Below, piece after piece: positions 1 through 7,978 of a stretch of 64,000 nucleotides of DNA. The stretch covers positions 62,001 through 126,000 of the forward strand of contig NZ_JAUSTK010000007.1 of NCBI RefSeq assembly GCF_030812855.1, read 5' to 3'. This DNA is from Paenibacillus wynnii. Lineage in GTDB: Bacteria > Bacillota > Bacilli > Paenibacillales > Paenibacillaceae. Position 1 is the stretch's first letter; each line of letters begins with the position of its first letter. The notes beneath the pieces are model-generated. The model did not search any database. It had not been told where the DNA came from and worked only from the letters and a program-made list of their open reading frames with translations. The position numbers were made by a program, and so were the translations under genes.

Positions 1-1
1 C

Positions 2-295
2 TTATGCGCACATCCCGGTTGGTCTGTGACTAATCTCCAGCATAATTTGAATGGTATTGTCAAACGGATCGCTCATTACCTATCGCAGCCGCCGGAGATG
101 GGAGCTCTGCCAATTCTCAGAGCCGCTACAGATCCAAATGTGCTAGGCGGAGAGTATTTCGGCCCCTCGGGCAAGAACGGGCGAAAAGGCTACCCGGTAC
201 AAGTTACGTCCAGCAGCCTTACCCATGACCGAATGCTGGCGGAGCGTTTATGGAAGGTGTCCGAGGAATTAACGGGAGTAACCTATCCTGTATGA
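2..295 (+). CDS. Short-chain dehydrogenase/reductase, C-terminal part (cut by window edge)
   Basis: The reading frame is open from the first bases of the window and reads L-C-A-H-P-G-W-S-V-T-N-L-Q. HPGW.xTNLQ is a hallmark of the C-terminal third of retinol-dehydrogenase/protochlorophyllide-reductase-like SDR proteins, where it follows the catalytic YxxxK region. The rest (P-E-M-G-A-L-P-I-L-R-A-A-T-D, then G-G-E-Y-F-G-P) fits the usual SDR tail that closes the substrate pocket. A GTG at position 26 inside the motif is not the true start; the N-terminal Rossmann half lies outside the window. A strong hairpin with a T-run follows about 120 bp downstream. The substrate cannot be told from this fragment. 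Confidence 0.8.
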   Translation, partial: LCAHPGWSVTNLQHNLNGIVKRIAHYLSQPPEMGALPILRAATDPNVLGGEYFGPSGKNGRKGYPVQVTSSSLTHDRMLAERLWKVSEELTGVTYPV

Positions 296-414
296 AGATC
301 GCGCAACTTGGTCATCGATCCTACACTCTCTGCGCCATTCTCAGATGGAATTTTTAGGGTATAATATAGAAAATTATTGAATTGAAGGGCACTGCTTCCC
401 TGGCTTTTCTGGAG

Positions 415-449
415 ACAACCTCGCTGCTTATTGCGGGGTTGTTTTTTTA
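415..449 (+). terminator. Intrinsic terminator
   Basis: A 10-bp stem (ACAACCTCGC with GCGGGGTTGT, one G-T pair), an 8-base loop and then seven Ts. It lies downstream of the SDR gene and just before the start of the AAC(3) remnant, so it most likely ends the SDR transcript. Confidence 0.7.
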
Positions 450-472
450 TTGTTATGAAAGGTGGGATTAAC

Positions 473-603
473 ATGAGTGAAATACAAGAAACAAGAGCCA
501 TCTTAACGAAAGAAGACCTAACCCAGCACTTAAAAGCTGTGGACTGATGAAAGGACAAACCATATTCGTTCACACTTCACTAAGCGTTCGGATTGAACAT
601 TAA
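473..603 (+). pseudogene. Aminoglycoside N(3)-acetyltransferase family remnant
   Basis: A good ribosome site (AAAGGTGGGA, 458-467) precedes an ATG at 473 that opens M-S-E-I-Q-E-T-R, then L-T-K-E-D-L, and runs to a TGA after L-K-A-V-D. Shifting one base at that stop restores G-L-M-K-G-Q-T-I-F-V-H-T-S-L-S, the typical start of the AAC(3)/YokD acetyltransferase fold. The frame then ends at a TAA at 601, where about 270 residues would be expected. The gene therefore carries a frameshift and has lost its catalytic part. Repeat copy A follows about 110 bp later. The family assignment rests on the short N-terminal motif only. Confidence 0.6.
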
Positions 604-670
604 GGGGTACACACTTGAATCAATCGCGAATTCCTTCTCCGTCATACGGTCTTCGCGGGTAATCAAAAAT

Positions 671-702
671 AACCGCTTGCTGGCTCCCGAGACCGCAAGC
701 AG
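671..702. other. Hairpin just upstream of repeat copy A
   Basis: Arms AACCGCTTGC and GCAAGCAGTT pair over 9 of 10 positions around a 12-base loop, with no T-run. Copy G of the dispersed repeat is preceded by the same GTTAAGGCC that follows this hairpin, so it may mark the left edge of a longer version of the element. Function unknown. Confidence 0.35.
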
Positions 703-711
703 TTAAGGCCC

Positions 712-797
712 AATTTCGCCCTACTTGTGATAAGGTTCACCCCGCTGTCTGAAGCGGCAAGTTTTAAGGCCATCCTTTGCGGGATGGCCTTTTTTAT
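712..797 (+). repeat. Dispersed two-hairpin repeat, copy A
   Basis: It contains CTTGTGATAAGGTTCACC followed by GCGGCAAGTTTT, then a hairpin AAGGCCATCC / GGATGGCCTT with a T-run. The left arm is the TTCGCC type and the right arm the GGCAAG type, so the outer stem is mostly unpaired in this copy. The right edge lies 10 bp from the truncated end of the neighbouring LRR/stalk gene. Confidence 0.8.
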
Positions 798-807
798 GAT
801 CTAAGCA

Positions 808-930
808 TCAATTATTCTCATCAGCGCTAAGTTTTTCGAATAAGGCTCGAAATGGAACCATTACGCTTCCGTCTATTATGAAAGGTGCGACATCGAAAGT
901 GACCGACTCCCCATCGAGAGAAACTTGAAT
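808..930 (-). pseudogene. Stalk-domain (copper amine oxidase N-terminal-like) fragment in frame after the LRR gene
   Basis: Directly after the TAG stop of the LRR gene the same frame stays open for 40 codons. It reads I-Q-V-S-L-D-G-E-S-V-T-F-D-V-A-P, then V-M-V-P-F-R-A-L-F-E-K-L. This is the start of the copper-amine-oxidase N-terminal (stalk) domain common in Paenibacillus secreted proteins, usually about 90 residues. It stops at 808, next to repeat copy A. The original gene was probably LRR plus stalk domain; one nonsense change and a 3' truncation broke it. Readthrough of the TAG cannot be excluded from sequence alone. Confidence 0.65.
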
Positions 931-1692
931 CTACTCTGGCTTAGTACCATCGTTATTTCCCAAATCTACAATGACGCCATTGTTCTCTAGTTTTTTGACA
1001 ACCTGCCTCGCTAGCTCATTCAGCGGGTTGTTTGCCAAAGATACTTCTCTTAAATGCGGTATCGTTTCGAGCACTTCAATATCCCGGATGAGGTTATCGT
1101 CCAGATAAAGATACTCCAATGTAGGGTGATTTTTTAATGGCGTCAAATCTTGAATTTTATTTCCGCTCAGCATGATCCATTTTAACTTCAATTTCTGAAT
1201 GGGCCTTAGATCTGCCACCTGATTGTTGCTGGCAAGAAGATCGGTCAGCTTGTGTAAATTCTTCAACGGCATTAGACTTTTTATCTTGTTATCGTCAACA
1301 ACCAGTGTTTGCAGAGAACTTAACCCGGAAAGCGGTGAAAGGTCTGTAATCTGATTCCCGTCAACAGCTAAAAACGTCAGTTTTTTCAACTTGCCGAGCG
1401 GTGTAATATTCTTTATATTTTGACCAGGCAGAAATAGTCTCTGCATGTTAACGGCATATTCAAGTCCTTGCAAACTGATGATTTTATTCTTGGATTCCAT
1501 AGGATACAAAGATTTCAACTTCTGCAAATCACTCGCCTTGACCTCTTTATTAGCCGACAGCTTTAATTCCGCTCGAATGGCTTTCGCCAAAGCCGGGTCC
1601 GTAATAACGGATGCGGCCCAAATGGATGTTGCCGGTAAGAATACGAGAACCAAACAAAACACGATGATATTTTTTACTAATTGAGTAGGCAT
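931..1692 (-). CDS. Secreted leucine-rich repeat protein (internalin-like)
   Basis: A 253-residue protein. A frame start lies further upstream, but the ATG at 1692 is preferred because AAAGGAGAG sits 7 bases before it. The product opens with a signal peptide (hydrophobic I-I-V-F-C-L-V-L-V-F-L-P-A then A-A). From about residue 75 to 230 there are seven or more 21-22-residue repeats of the L..L.L..N.I.D..PL type, the bacterial internalin-like LRR class that forms a binding surface. It probably binds a protein or glycan outside the cell; no partner is visible. The TAG at 931-933 appears to be premature, since a stalk-domain sequence continues in frame, so the product may lack its anchoring or C-terminal part. 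Confidence 0.75.
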   Translation of the reverse strand: MPTQLVKNIIVFCLVLVFLPATSIWAASVITDPALAKAIRAELKLSANKEVKASDLQKLKSLYPMESKNKIISLQGLEYAVNMQRLFLPGQNIKNITPLGKLKKLTFLAVDGNQITDLSPLSGLSSLQTLVVDDNKIKSLMPLKNLHKLTDLLASNNQVADLRPIQKLKLKWIMLSGNKIQDLTPLKNHPTLEYLYLDDNLIRDIEVLETIPHLREVSLANNPLNELARQVVKKLENNGVIVDLGNNDGTKPE

Positions 1693-1813
1693 ATAGACTC
1701 TCCTTTTAAGCAACTCGAATGGGTGCCATCCTTACTTTTATCGGATTTTTCATGAACGACCAAGACATCTTTCAACTACCAACTTCTTCTCTTCGTCCTC
1801 CGGAAACTTACTT

Positions 1814-2479
1814 CTAGCGACGATCCCACTCAGCAAGAACAACTTGAGCCTGTATGGAGTATAATTCCATTAAATGATCGTACGTATCCATTGCTTGACT
1901 CTGAAACACTTCATCAGCTAAAGGATCAGTATAGATATTTATTACCGCGTGTATCAAATCTCCATTCCGGGTAATCAGTAGCCTGTTCCCACAAAACCGC
2001 ACCCAAGTTATATCCTCCGTACATCATGGACCTTGATCCGGCATAATCCAGAATTAATGTGTGAATATCTCCACTAAGTTCTTGGTGACTCTTCTTAAGA
2101 TTGTACAAGAAAAATCCTACCTGTCGCTGAACCTCTTCGTCTTCATCATTCATAAGTCGGTATAAACCATCTTTAAGAATGGGGCAGGGATTATTCAACA
2201 AATTGTTCGAAAATATTTCCCCACACCTCCACGATGAGCTAGAGACCCAGTTAGCATTTTTGTTAGTAAAGTCTCCATTTGTCCTTGGATTTGTTGACTT
2301 TCGAAGAGATCCTCAGAAATTAAAGATAGGGCAATAAGTTCAGCCCCACGTTGTTGAATACCTTCCTTTTCCTCGCTTATGAGTGCATGTAAATGAGAAA
2401 ATAGACGCTCAAATGGCTTACCCATCGCCCAGTAACAAAAATCACCTGTATACGGCAATCCTAGTATAAAAACAACCAC
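1814..2479 (-). pseudogene. Frameshifted gene of unknown function
   Basis: Three overlapping minus-strand frames continue each other. Frame one (2479-2195) includes G-A-E-L-I-A-L-S-L-I-S-E. Frame two (to 1926) includes R-L-M-N-D-E-D-E-E-V-Q-R-Q-V-G-F-F-L. Frame three (to 1814) ends Q-V-V-L-A-E-W-D-R-R. Joined with single-base shifts near 2215 and 1975 they give one helical protein of about 215 residues with a mildly HEAT-like pattern (R-L-M-.-D-E-D-E-E-V-Q-R-Q-V). I do not recognise the family with certainty. Two frameshifts make it a probable pseudogene; sequencing error could explain one but hardly both. Confidence 0.5.
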
Positions 2480-2540
2480 CTTATAACATTAATTAGCAAC
2501 TTTCTTAACCTTAACACAAACTTTTTGGCAAATTGAAAAC

Positions 2541-2578
2541 TACTATCTACGACGGTTCACCTTATACGGTATGACGGC
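2541..2578 (+). repeat. Dispersed repeat, degenerate copy L
   Basis: CTACTATCTACGACGGTTCACC matches the conserved CTACTTGTGATACGGTTCACC core with a few changes, followed by TATACGGTATGACGGC in place of the right arm. There is no second hairpin. It lies immediately upstream of the MarR promoter at 2596, in the same orientation as all other copies. Confidence 0.45.
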
Positions 2579-2595
2579 TATATTTTTACCATCGC

Positions 2596-2628
2596 TTGAC
2601 AATTATTAGGTTTAGAAACTATACTAAA
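2596..2628 (+). promoter_or_regulatory. Sigma-A promoter with MarR operator inside the spacer
   Basis: TTGACA (2596-2601), an 18-bp spacer and TATACT (2620-2625). The palindrome TTTAGAAACTATACTAAA (2611-2628) covers the spacer and the -10 box. A nearly identical site lies upstream of the next gene at 3106, so this is very likely the operator of the MarR protein encoded here. The expected transcription start is about 2632, the A of the ATG, which would make the mRNA leaderless. Confidence 0.75.
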
Positions 2629-2631
2629 TTT

Positions 2632-3087
2632 ATGGATAAAAATAAGTCTAATCAATTAAACGACAACAATACCGGAAGCCGTAATCTGGGACGCTTGATT
2701 ATGCAGCTTCGGCGACTTGAACGTCAACCCCATACCTTTGGAAGCGCCGGACCTTTAACCCCCAGCGAAATTCATACTATTGAGGCTATCGGTTCCGAGG
2801 GAACTGTTCTTATGAGCGAACTCGCCGGGCGCCTGGGAATTACAAAAGGTGCGGTCACGCAGCTTATTGCACGATTGGAAATTAAAGAACTTGTCGTGCG
2901 TTCACCCCATCCCAATGATTCGAGAGGGACCATGATTTCACTTACCGAAAAAGGAAAAGAGGCTAATACGGCTCACGAAGAAGTCCAACGCCAATTTTAC
3001 AATCAATTGCGTGCTCAGTTAAGCGAACAGGAGATCGAAATATTTGAGAAAGGCATTGATAAGTTAAACTCCTTTTTACGAAAATAA
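2632..3087 (+). CDS. MarR family transcriptional regulator
   Basis: A 151-residue winged-helix protein. The HTH is visible as L-T-P-S-E-I-H-T-I-E-A-I, M-S-E-L-A-G-R-L-G-I-T-K-G-A-V-T-Q-L-I-A-R-L, and the wing ends S-R-G-T-M-I-S-L-T-E-K-G. The frame is open upstream to a TTG at 2596, but that TTG is the -35 box, so the ATG at 2632 is chosen. No ribosome site precedes it, and the promoter places transcription start on the ATG. Operators lie over its own promoter and over that of the following saccharopine-dehydrogenase-like gene, so it probably represses both and is released by a small ligand. The ligand is unknown. Confidence 0.85.
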   Translation: MDKNKSNQLNDNNTGSRNLGRLIMQLRRLERQPHTFGSAGPLTPSEIHTIEAIGSEGTVLMSELAGRLGITKGAVTQLIARLEIKELVVRSPHPNDSRGTMISLTEKGKEANTAHEEVQRQFYNQLRAQLSEQEIEIFEKGIDKLNSFLRK

Positions 3088-3093
3088 TTTTTT

Positions 3094-3122
3094 TTGATTA
3101 ATTAGTTTAGTAACTATACTAA
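3094..3122 (+). promoter_or_regulatory. Second MarR operator overlapping a promoter
   Basis: TTTAGTAACTATACTAA (3106-3122) repeats the operator at 2611, and it covers a TATACT (3115-3120) with a TTGATT (3094-3099) upstream. The 15-bp spacing is short, so the exact -35 is uncertain. It probably controls the gene at 3153 separately from the regulator. Confidence 0.65.
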
Positions 3123-3152
3123 TATCATTACAGGGAGCAGGGGGGAATCTAA

Positions 3153-4238
3153 ATGAAGGAACATATTGTCGTGATTGGTGGTTATGGTCATGTAGGACAA
3201 ATGATCTGCAGAGAGCTATGCGAGTTATATCCCGGTAAAGTTTTTGCTGCTGGAAGAAGCCTAGAACGTGCGGAACTATTCAGCCGCGCAACCGGTGGAA
3301 AGGTCATGCCCTTACAACTCAACATCAACGAACCGGTCAATCCGGATGTTCTAGATAACGTGAAGTTGATCATTATGTGTCTGGATCAAACGGATACCAA
3401 CTTCGTTCGTTCTTGTTTCGAAAGAGAAATCCTTTATGTAGATATTTCCGCGAATGTTTCGTTTCTTTCTCAGGTGGAAAAATTGCATTCAGAAGCTTAT
3501 GACCGTCATACAACAGCCGTGTTGAGCATTGGTCTTGCTCCGGGGATGACAAATTTGATGGCTCTCCATGCCACAGGTTTGATGGATCAGACGGATGCTA
3601 TAGATATATCCATCATGCTTGGATTGGGAGATCAGCATGGCAAAGCCGCCATCGAATGGACGATCGATAACTTAGGCACGCAATTTGGTGTCATTAAAGA
3701 TGGACGTATGACGGCAGTCTCCAGCTTTAAAGACGGTAAAATAACCGACTTTGGAATAGGTCTGGGACGTAAAAAAGCATATCGATTCAATTTTTCGGAT
3801 CAACATGTGCTACCGCGAACGCTTGGTGTATCGTCAGTCTCCACACGCCTCTGTTTCGATTCAACACCAGTAACCGAATTATTGGCTTGGCTGAGAACAG
3901 CTGGAGTATTCCACTTATTGAGATATAGGCCGATTCGCAATATCGTCGTCCAATTGTTCGGCAGGATACATCTCGGAACCGAGATGTTTGCCGTGAAAAT
4001 TGATGCACGGGGGAAAAAGAGCCAAGAGAATATGTTGGTAGAATGCTTCCTCCAGGGGAGAAAGGAAGCCGAAATTACCGCCAAAGTCGCCTCAGCTGTA
4101 GCGGATGCTGTTTACCGTTCTCCGTACCCCCATGGTGTATATCATATTGATCAGTTATTTGATTTAGAGACCCTATGCCGTCTTATGAATGGCATGGTTT
4201 CTATTCAAACCAGGATAAATGGCCAACAATATCCCTAA
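3153..4238 (+). CDS. Saccharopine dehydrogenase-like NAD(P)-binding protein
   Basis: A 361-residue protein starting at an ATG behind a purine-rich GGGGGG ribosome site. The N-terminus has the Rossmann motif V-I-G-G-Y-G-H-V-G, then A-A-G-R-S-L-E-R-A in the position that contacts the cofactor ribose. The middle part contains G-L-A-P-G-M-T-N-L, typical of the saccharopine dehydrogenase/homospermidine-synthase-like family. Members are NAD(P)-dependent oxidoreductases of varied substrates, and many are uncharacterised. The MarR gene directly upstream carries the same operator, so the enzyme is probably induced by the MarR ligand, perhaps as a detoxification step. The substrate is not known. Confidence 0.75.
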   Translation: MKEHIVVIGGYGHVGQMICRELCELYPGKVFAAGRSLERAELFSRATGGKVMPLQLNINEPVNPDVLDNVKLIIMCLDQTDTNFVRSCFEREILYVDISANVSFLSQVEKLHSEAYDRHTTAVLSIGLAPGMTNLMALHATGLMDQTDAIDISIMLGLGDQHGKAAIEWTIDNLGTQFGVIKDGRMTAVSSFKDGKITDFGIGLGRKKAYRFNFSDQHVLPRTLGVSSVSTRLCFDSTPVTELLAWLRTAGVFHLLRYRPIRNIVVQLFGRIHLGTEMFAVKIDARGKKSQENMLVECFLQGRKEAEITAKVASAVADAVYRSPYPHGVYHIDQLFDLETLCRLMNGMVSIQTRINGQQYP

Positions 4239-4441
4239 TAACGAATAAAGAAATCATCTCTCATGTCACGAGAGGAAGAACGGAAGCCGAGTCCCGATGT
4301 TATGGATGGGATATACCAATTTCCATTAACTGGGTTTTTTAGAGAGAAATTCGAAAAAAAATGAAGTAGACCGGGGAGAGTCCTTTGGCACTGCTCCTTG
4401 TTCATTTTATTAAGCTACCCTGCCCTTTCGTCTTGACACAT

Positions 4442-4474
4442 AACAAAGACCTCTCTTCCGAGAGGTCTTTGTTA
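4442..4474. terminator. Bidirectional terminator
   Basis: Near-perfect inverted repeat AACAAAGACCTCTC / GAGAGGTCTTTGTT with a 4-base loop, A-rich on one side and T-rich on the other. It lies between the converging genes at 3153 (+) and 4523 (-) and can serve both. Confidence 0.75.
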
Positions 4475-4522
4475 TTAACCTAAAAGATTTGGGAATGAGC
4501 TTCACCGGAACACAGTGCTCCC

Positions 4523-6877
4523 TTACTGTCCCACCTCATATAAAGACGTATCCAGTGCCCGGATATATGGTGTCCATTCCCCTGTCGTGTAGAGCAGAAG
4601 CCGATGCATCGCGCGGGTACATGCCGTGTAAAAGAGCTTGCGCTCACTCTCACGTTGATAGGTACGCGAAGAAGCATCGTAGATCAGCACGGCGTCGAAT
4701 TCTACTCCCTTAGCCAGATATGCGGGAATAACCAACGTCCCTTTCTCAAAGGTGAGCGTCTCCTTCGTAATGAGCCGCAGTGCTTTACAACCCGCTGTCG
4801 TCAATGCTTTATAGGCCTCGAGGCTTTCGGCTGCGGTCTTCGTAATGACAGCGATGGTATCGAAGCCTTCTGCCTTAAGCGCTGCGAGATCCTCAACTAT
4901 TCGCGCCGCCCGCTTCTCGTCGCTGTCAGCTTCGAAGAGGTGCGGCTTCCCGCCGCTTCTTTCAAAGGGGACGATCTCTTCACTTGGCAGCAGCGACTTC
5001 GTAAACTCCACAATCTCGCGGGTCGAACGATAGCTCCGCACAAGACGGATCAGGCTCGTGTCAGCTTCGCCGTAAAGCCGGATCAAAGACGAATCCGCCT
5101 CGTGCAGATTCGTGGCCTGAGGGAAGATCGCTTGGCTGAAGTCGCCGAGCACGGTCATTCGGGCGCGGGGAAATAGCTGCTTGAGGAACACGTATTGGAA
5201 CGGCGAATAATCCTGGCCTTCATCAATAAATAAATGCCGCACATCCGTGTTCGTCCGAGTCCCCTCTATTAGTTCTTTTAAATAAAGAAACGGGGTCGCA
5301 TCCTCATAAAACAATTCGAGCCGGCCCAGCTTCTCCTTCGTTTGCCTGCAGATTTCCGCCCACCGATCAGGCATTTCGGTCTCGTTCGTCATTGTCTGAT
5401 AGGCGGCCTTTTCACCGAACAGCTGATCATACAGTCCGATCATATCTATGAACAGGAACCGCTTCGCCTCCCGCCTCAGCGGTCTAAAGTACTCCTTCAC
5501 GATCATCCGGCGCAGTAGTTCTTCTTGCTGCATGGTAAAGTCGAAGACGTTCTCTTCCCCCTGAGACTTCTTGAGCAGTTGGCTGTAGACTTCGGCATAC
5601 TCCTCATTATCGAGGTAATCGAGTTCATCTTGAACCCAGAGCGCTTCCCGTTCCTGATGCTCCAGCGAAGTCAGTTCCCGAAGCAGCCATTCCTGCAACT
5701 GAGCAACGCGGTTTACCAGGCGGATAGAACTGTCATAGCTGTAGAACTGCGATTTCATTTGCTCCGCGCTAATCAGATCGCGGTCACGGAAGCAGATACC
5801 GCGGAACAGCATGCCTTCCTCTCCCAGCCACAGTGCATAGTTTTGCATAGCCTGCAGGAAAGCCTCGGAAGCCTTATACTTTATTCCGATCAGCCGTGCT
5901 TCATACGCTGGCGAGAAGTTTGACTGCAGTATATATTCGATCTGCTCGAACGGATTCTCTAGTTGGAATGTCGATCCAAGCCAATGCTCAAGATATTCCT
6001 GAAAAGTCGTCTGTTGCATGTTCTCCTCGCCGAGCTCTGGAAGAACCGTGGATACATAACTGTTGAACATCGGATTAGGCGAGAAAAGAACGATCTGGTC
6101 CGCCTTGAGCCTATCACGGTGTTTGTACAACAAGTATGCCACCCGTTGCAGTGCCGCTGATGTCTTTCCGCTGCCGGCCACACCCTGTACAATAAGCATC
6201 CGGCTTTTGTCGTTGCGGATGATGGCGTTTTGTTCCTTTTGGATGGTGGCTACAATGCTCTTCATTTGCGTATCCGCGCCCTTGCCAAGCACCTGCTGAA
6301 GCAATTCATCGCCGATTGTTATGCTCGTGTCGAACACATTCTGGAGCTGACCGTCACGGATCTGGTATTGCCGCTTCAGCGTCATCCTGCCCGTAATTTG
6401 TCCAACTGGCGTTTCATAGCTGGACACTCCTGGAGAACAGTCGTAGTACATACTTGCGATTGGTGTCCGCCAGTCATACACCAGAAAGCTCAAGCCGTCT
6501 CTATCCAGGAAGGATGATACACCGATGTACACGGGTTCGATCAAGCCCGAACCATCTTCCTGATAATCGATGCGCCCGAAGTAGGGAGACGGCAAGAGCC
6601 GCTTCATACTTTTATAGCGTTCCACCCACAGTCGGTGGCTGCGCTCCCGTTCGGACAATATTCTCTCCTGCTGCTTTATACTGTAGAAGGTATCTGCGAA
6701 ATCTTCGTAGCTGCTCGTGTTGACCGTTACTTCCTCCCAAAAACGCTTGCGAATGTCCACCACCTGATCGCGCAGTCCGGTCACCTCCGGTTCCTGTTCG
6801 GCGATTTTTGATCGCAGCCTTTCCTTAACCAAATCCAGCCGCTCCTCTTCTTGCTGCAAATCATTTGTGTTAATCAT
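4523..6877 (-). CDS. helD: HelD-like RNA polymerase recycling ATPase (UvrD/Rep superfamily 1)
   Basis: A 784-residue protein. The frame extends upstream, but the ATG at 6877 (M-I-N-T-N-D-L-Q-Q-E) has an AAGGAG nearby and gives the usual N-terminus. Residues 1-90 are strongly charged and helical, matching the HelD arm that probes the polymerase secondary channel. Walker A is Q-G-V-A-G-S-G-K-T (about 231-239), Walker B is F-I-D-E-G-Q-D-Y-S, and motif VI is R-K-L-F-Y-T-A-C-T-R-A near the end. HelD proteins use ATP to release stalled RNA polymerase from nucleic acid; some give rifamycin tolerance. Length and motifs are complete. It is transcribed alone. Confidence 0.85.
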   Translation of the reverse strand: MINTNDLQQEEERLDLVKERLRSKIAEQEPEVTGLRDQVVDIRKRFWEEVTVNTSSYEDFADTFYSIKQQERILSERERSHRLWVERYKSMKRLLPSPYFGRIDYQEDGSGLIEPVYIGVSSFLDRDGLSFLVYDWRTPIASMYYDCSPGVSSYETPVGQITGRMTLKRQYQIRDGQLQNVFDTSITIGDELLQQVLGKGADTQMKSIVATIQKEQNAIIRNDKSRMLIVQGVAGSGKTSAALQRVAYLLYKHRDRLKADQIVLFSPNPMFNSYVSTVLPELGEENMQQTTFQEYLEHWLGSTFQLENPFEQIEYILQSNFSPAYEARLIGIKYKASEAFLQAMQNYALWLGEEGMLFRGICFRDRDLISAEQMKSQFYSYDSSIRLVNRVAQLQEWLLRELTSLEHQEREALWVQDELDYLDNEEYAEVYSQLLKKSQGEENVFDFTMQQEELLRRMIVKEYFRPLRREAKRFLFIDMIGLYDQLFGEKAAYQTMTNETEMPDRWAEICRQTKEKLGRLELFYEDATPFLYLKELIEGTRTNTDVRHLFIDEGQDYSPFQYVFLKQLFPRARMTVLGDFSQAIFPQATNLHEADSSLIRLYGEADTSLIRLVRSYRSTREIVEFTKSLLPSEEIVPFERSGGKPHLFEADSDEKRAARIVEDLAALKAEGFDTIAVITKTAAESLEAYKALTTAGCKALRLITKETLTFEKGTLVIPAYLAKGVEFDAVLIYDASSRTYQRESERKLFYTACTRAMHRLLLYTTGEWTPYIRALDTSLYEVGQ

Positions 6878-7062
6878 TCTCCTGAACACACTCCTTTTCA
6901 GTCTGGTCTGAATGCGAAAAAGAACGTTTGACAAACCGGGAATTCGTATGGTAAGATTAAGATGTAAATAAGATGCGTTAACTTCGAACATTTTTTACAA
7001 AAAATCACATTCATTTTTCACTATATCATAATACTGTTATGTACGCAATTACTTTACATAGT

Positions 7063-7095
7063 TGAACCCGGCAGAGCCTGCCGGGTTCTTTTTTA
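7063..7095 (+). terminator. Strong hairpin with T-run pointing away from any visible + strand gene
   Basis: GAACCCGGCAG / CTGCCGGGTTC with a 4-base loop, then a T-run (TTCTTTTTTA) on the + strand. The hydrolase gene ends at 7097 on the other strand and HelD starts at 6877 on the minus strand. In the T-run direction there is no gene to terminate. On the minus strand the stem could act as a T-poor terminator of the hydrolase transcript. Confidence 0.55.
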
Positions 7096-7096
7096 T

Positions 7097-7924
7097 TCAG
7101 CCTTCCAGTCTCTTCAACCAGTCCATAATTGTATCTACCGATTCTCTATATCTCTGCCCTACGAGCACGCCGGTATGCGTTGTGTTCCACAGTCCGTTAT
7201 ATTCAGCACGGAGGTGCTCCGCTGCCGCTCTACCCCGGCGGTCGTCATTATCACAGCTTACTGCACTGATAACCAAACACGGACAAGAAATCGAACTGCT
7301 GTCTATGGAAATGCCCGTTGCTCCGAAATGAAAAGAAAACGCGCTAAAGGCCTTTGCTGACTCCATGGTCAGATACTTTTTCTGAAATTCAATGTCATCT
7401 GGTGTTTCATCTATGCTTGAAAGCTCTTCACGGGCTGGGGCAGGCAATAGGATGCCAGGTGACACCCGAGCTATGTCTTGGTAAGGTACGACTTCATGAA
7501 CTTCTTTGCTTATGCTTGAATCGATCAACACCAACCCGGCGATTTCGGCGGTTTCAGCCAACTTCTGGGCCAGGATTCCCCCCATGCTAAATCCGATAAG
7601 AATTGGCGGAACACCACATTCAGCGATGACCTCTTTAATATCCTCCAAATAATCCTCGAAGGTTATCTTCGTCATATCCAGCAGTCTGCTTTTGTAGTGA
7701 CTTCTCAAATTCATCACGTAGCATTTCCACCCTTCACCGATGAAGTGAGGGATGTATTTGCTCCACATCCAGCTGCCTGTAAAGGCACCGTGTACAAAAA
7801 GCAAAGGCGGCCTGTTGTTAGCTGCTTTCGGGGGAATTGCCCCTTCGAATATCTCTAGATATAAATCGTTGTCCCCAAGGTATTTCTCCGTATGCTCGGG
7901 CAATTCTTTCGTATAATCTCTCAC
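7097..7924 (-). CDS. Alpha/beta hydrolase
   Basis: A 275-residue protein beginning at a GTG behind AGGAGG. It has the fold's hallmarks: F-V-H-G-A-F-T-G-S-W-M-W (oxyanion-hole region), the nucleophile elbow I-G-F-S-M-G-G, and a late H-T-G-V region with a candidate catalytic His. No signal peptide or membrane segment, so cytoplasmic. The divergent-operator arrangement with the MarR gene immediately upstream (7979) suggests it is derepressed by a compound it may hydrolyse. The substrate class (ester, lactone or amide) cannot be told. Confidence 0.8.
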   Translation of the reverse strand: MRDYTKELPEHTEKYLGDNDLYLEIFEGAIPPKAANNRPPLLFVHGAFTGSWMWSKYIPHFIGEGWKCYVMNLRSHYKSRLLDMTKITFEDYLEDIKEVIAECGVPPILIGFSMGGILAQKLAETAEIAGLVLIDSSISKEVHEVVPYQDIARVSPGILLPAPAREELSSIDETPDDIEFQKKYLTMESAKAFSAFSFHFGATGISIDSSSISCPCLVISAVSCDNDDRRGRAAAEHLRAEYNGLWNTTHTGVLVGQRYRESVDTIMDWLKRLEG

Positions 7925-7945
7925 GATTGCATCCTCCTGGTCATT

Positions 7946-7963
7946 TAGTTTGACATCAAACTA
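7946..7963. promoter_or_regulatory. MarR operator upstream of the hydrolase gene
   Basis: Perfect palindrome TAGTTTGACATCAAACTA (arms of 8 with a 2-base centre), differing by one base from the palindrome at 8412. It sits 22 bp before the hydrolase start and so probably blocks its promoter. Confidence 0.75.
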
Positions 7964-7978
7964 TATGCTAAAATTTTT

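Noticed and set aside
2596..2631. TTG-initiated 12-codon extension of the first MarR gene
   Set aside because: The TTG is the -35 box and the extension covers the operator; no ribosome site.
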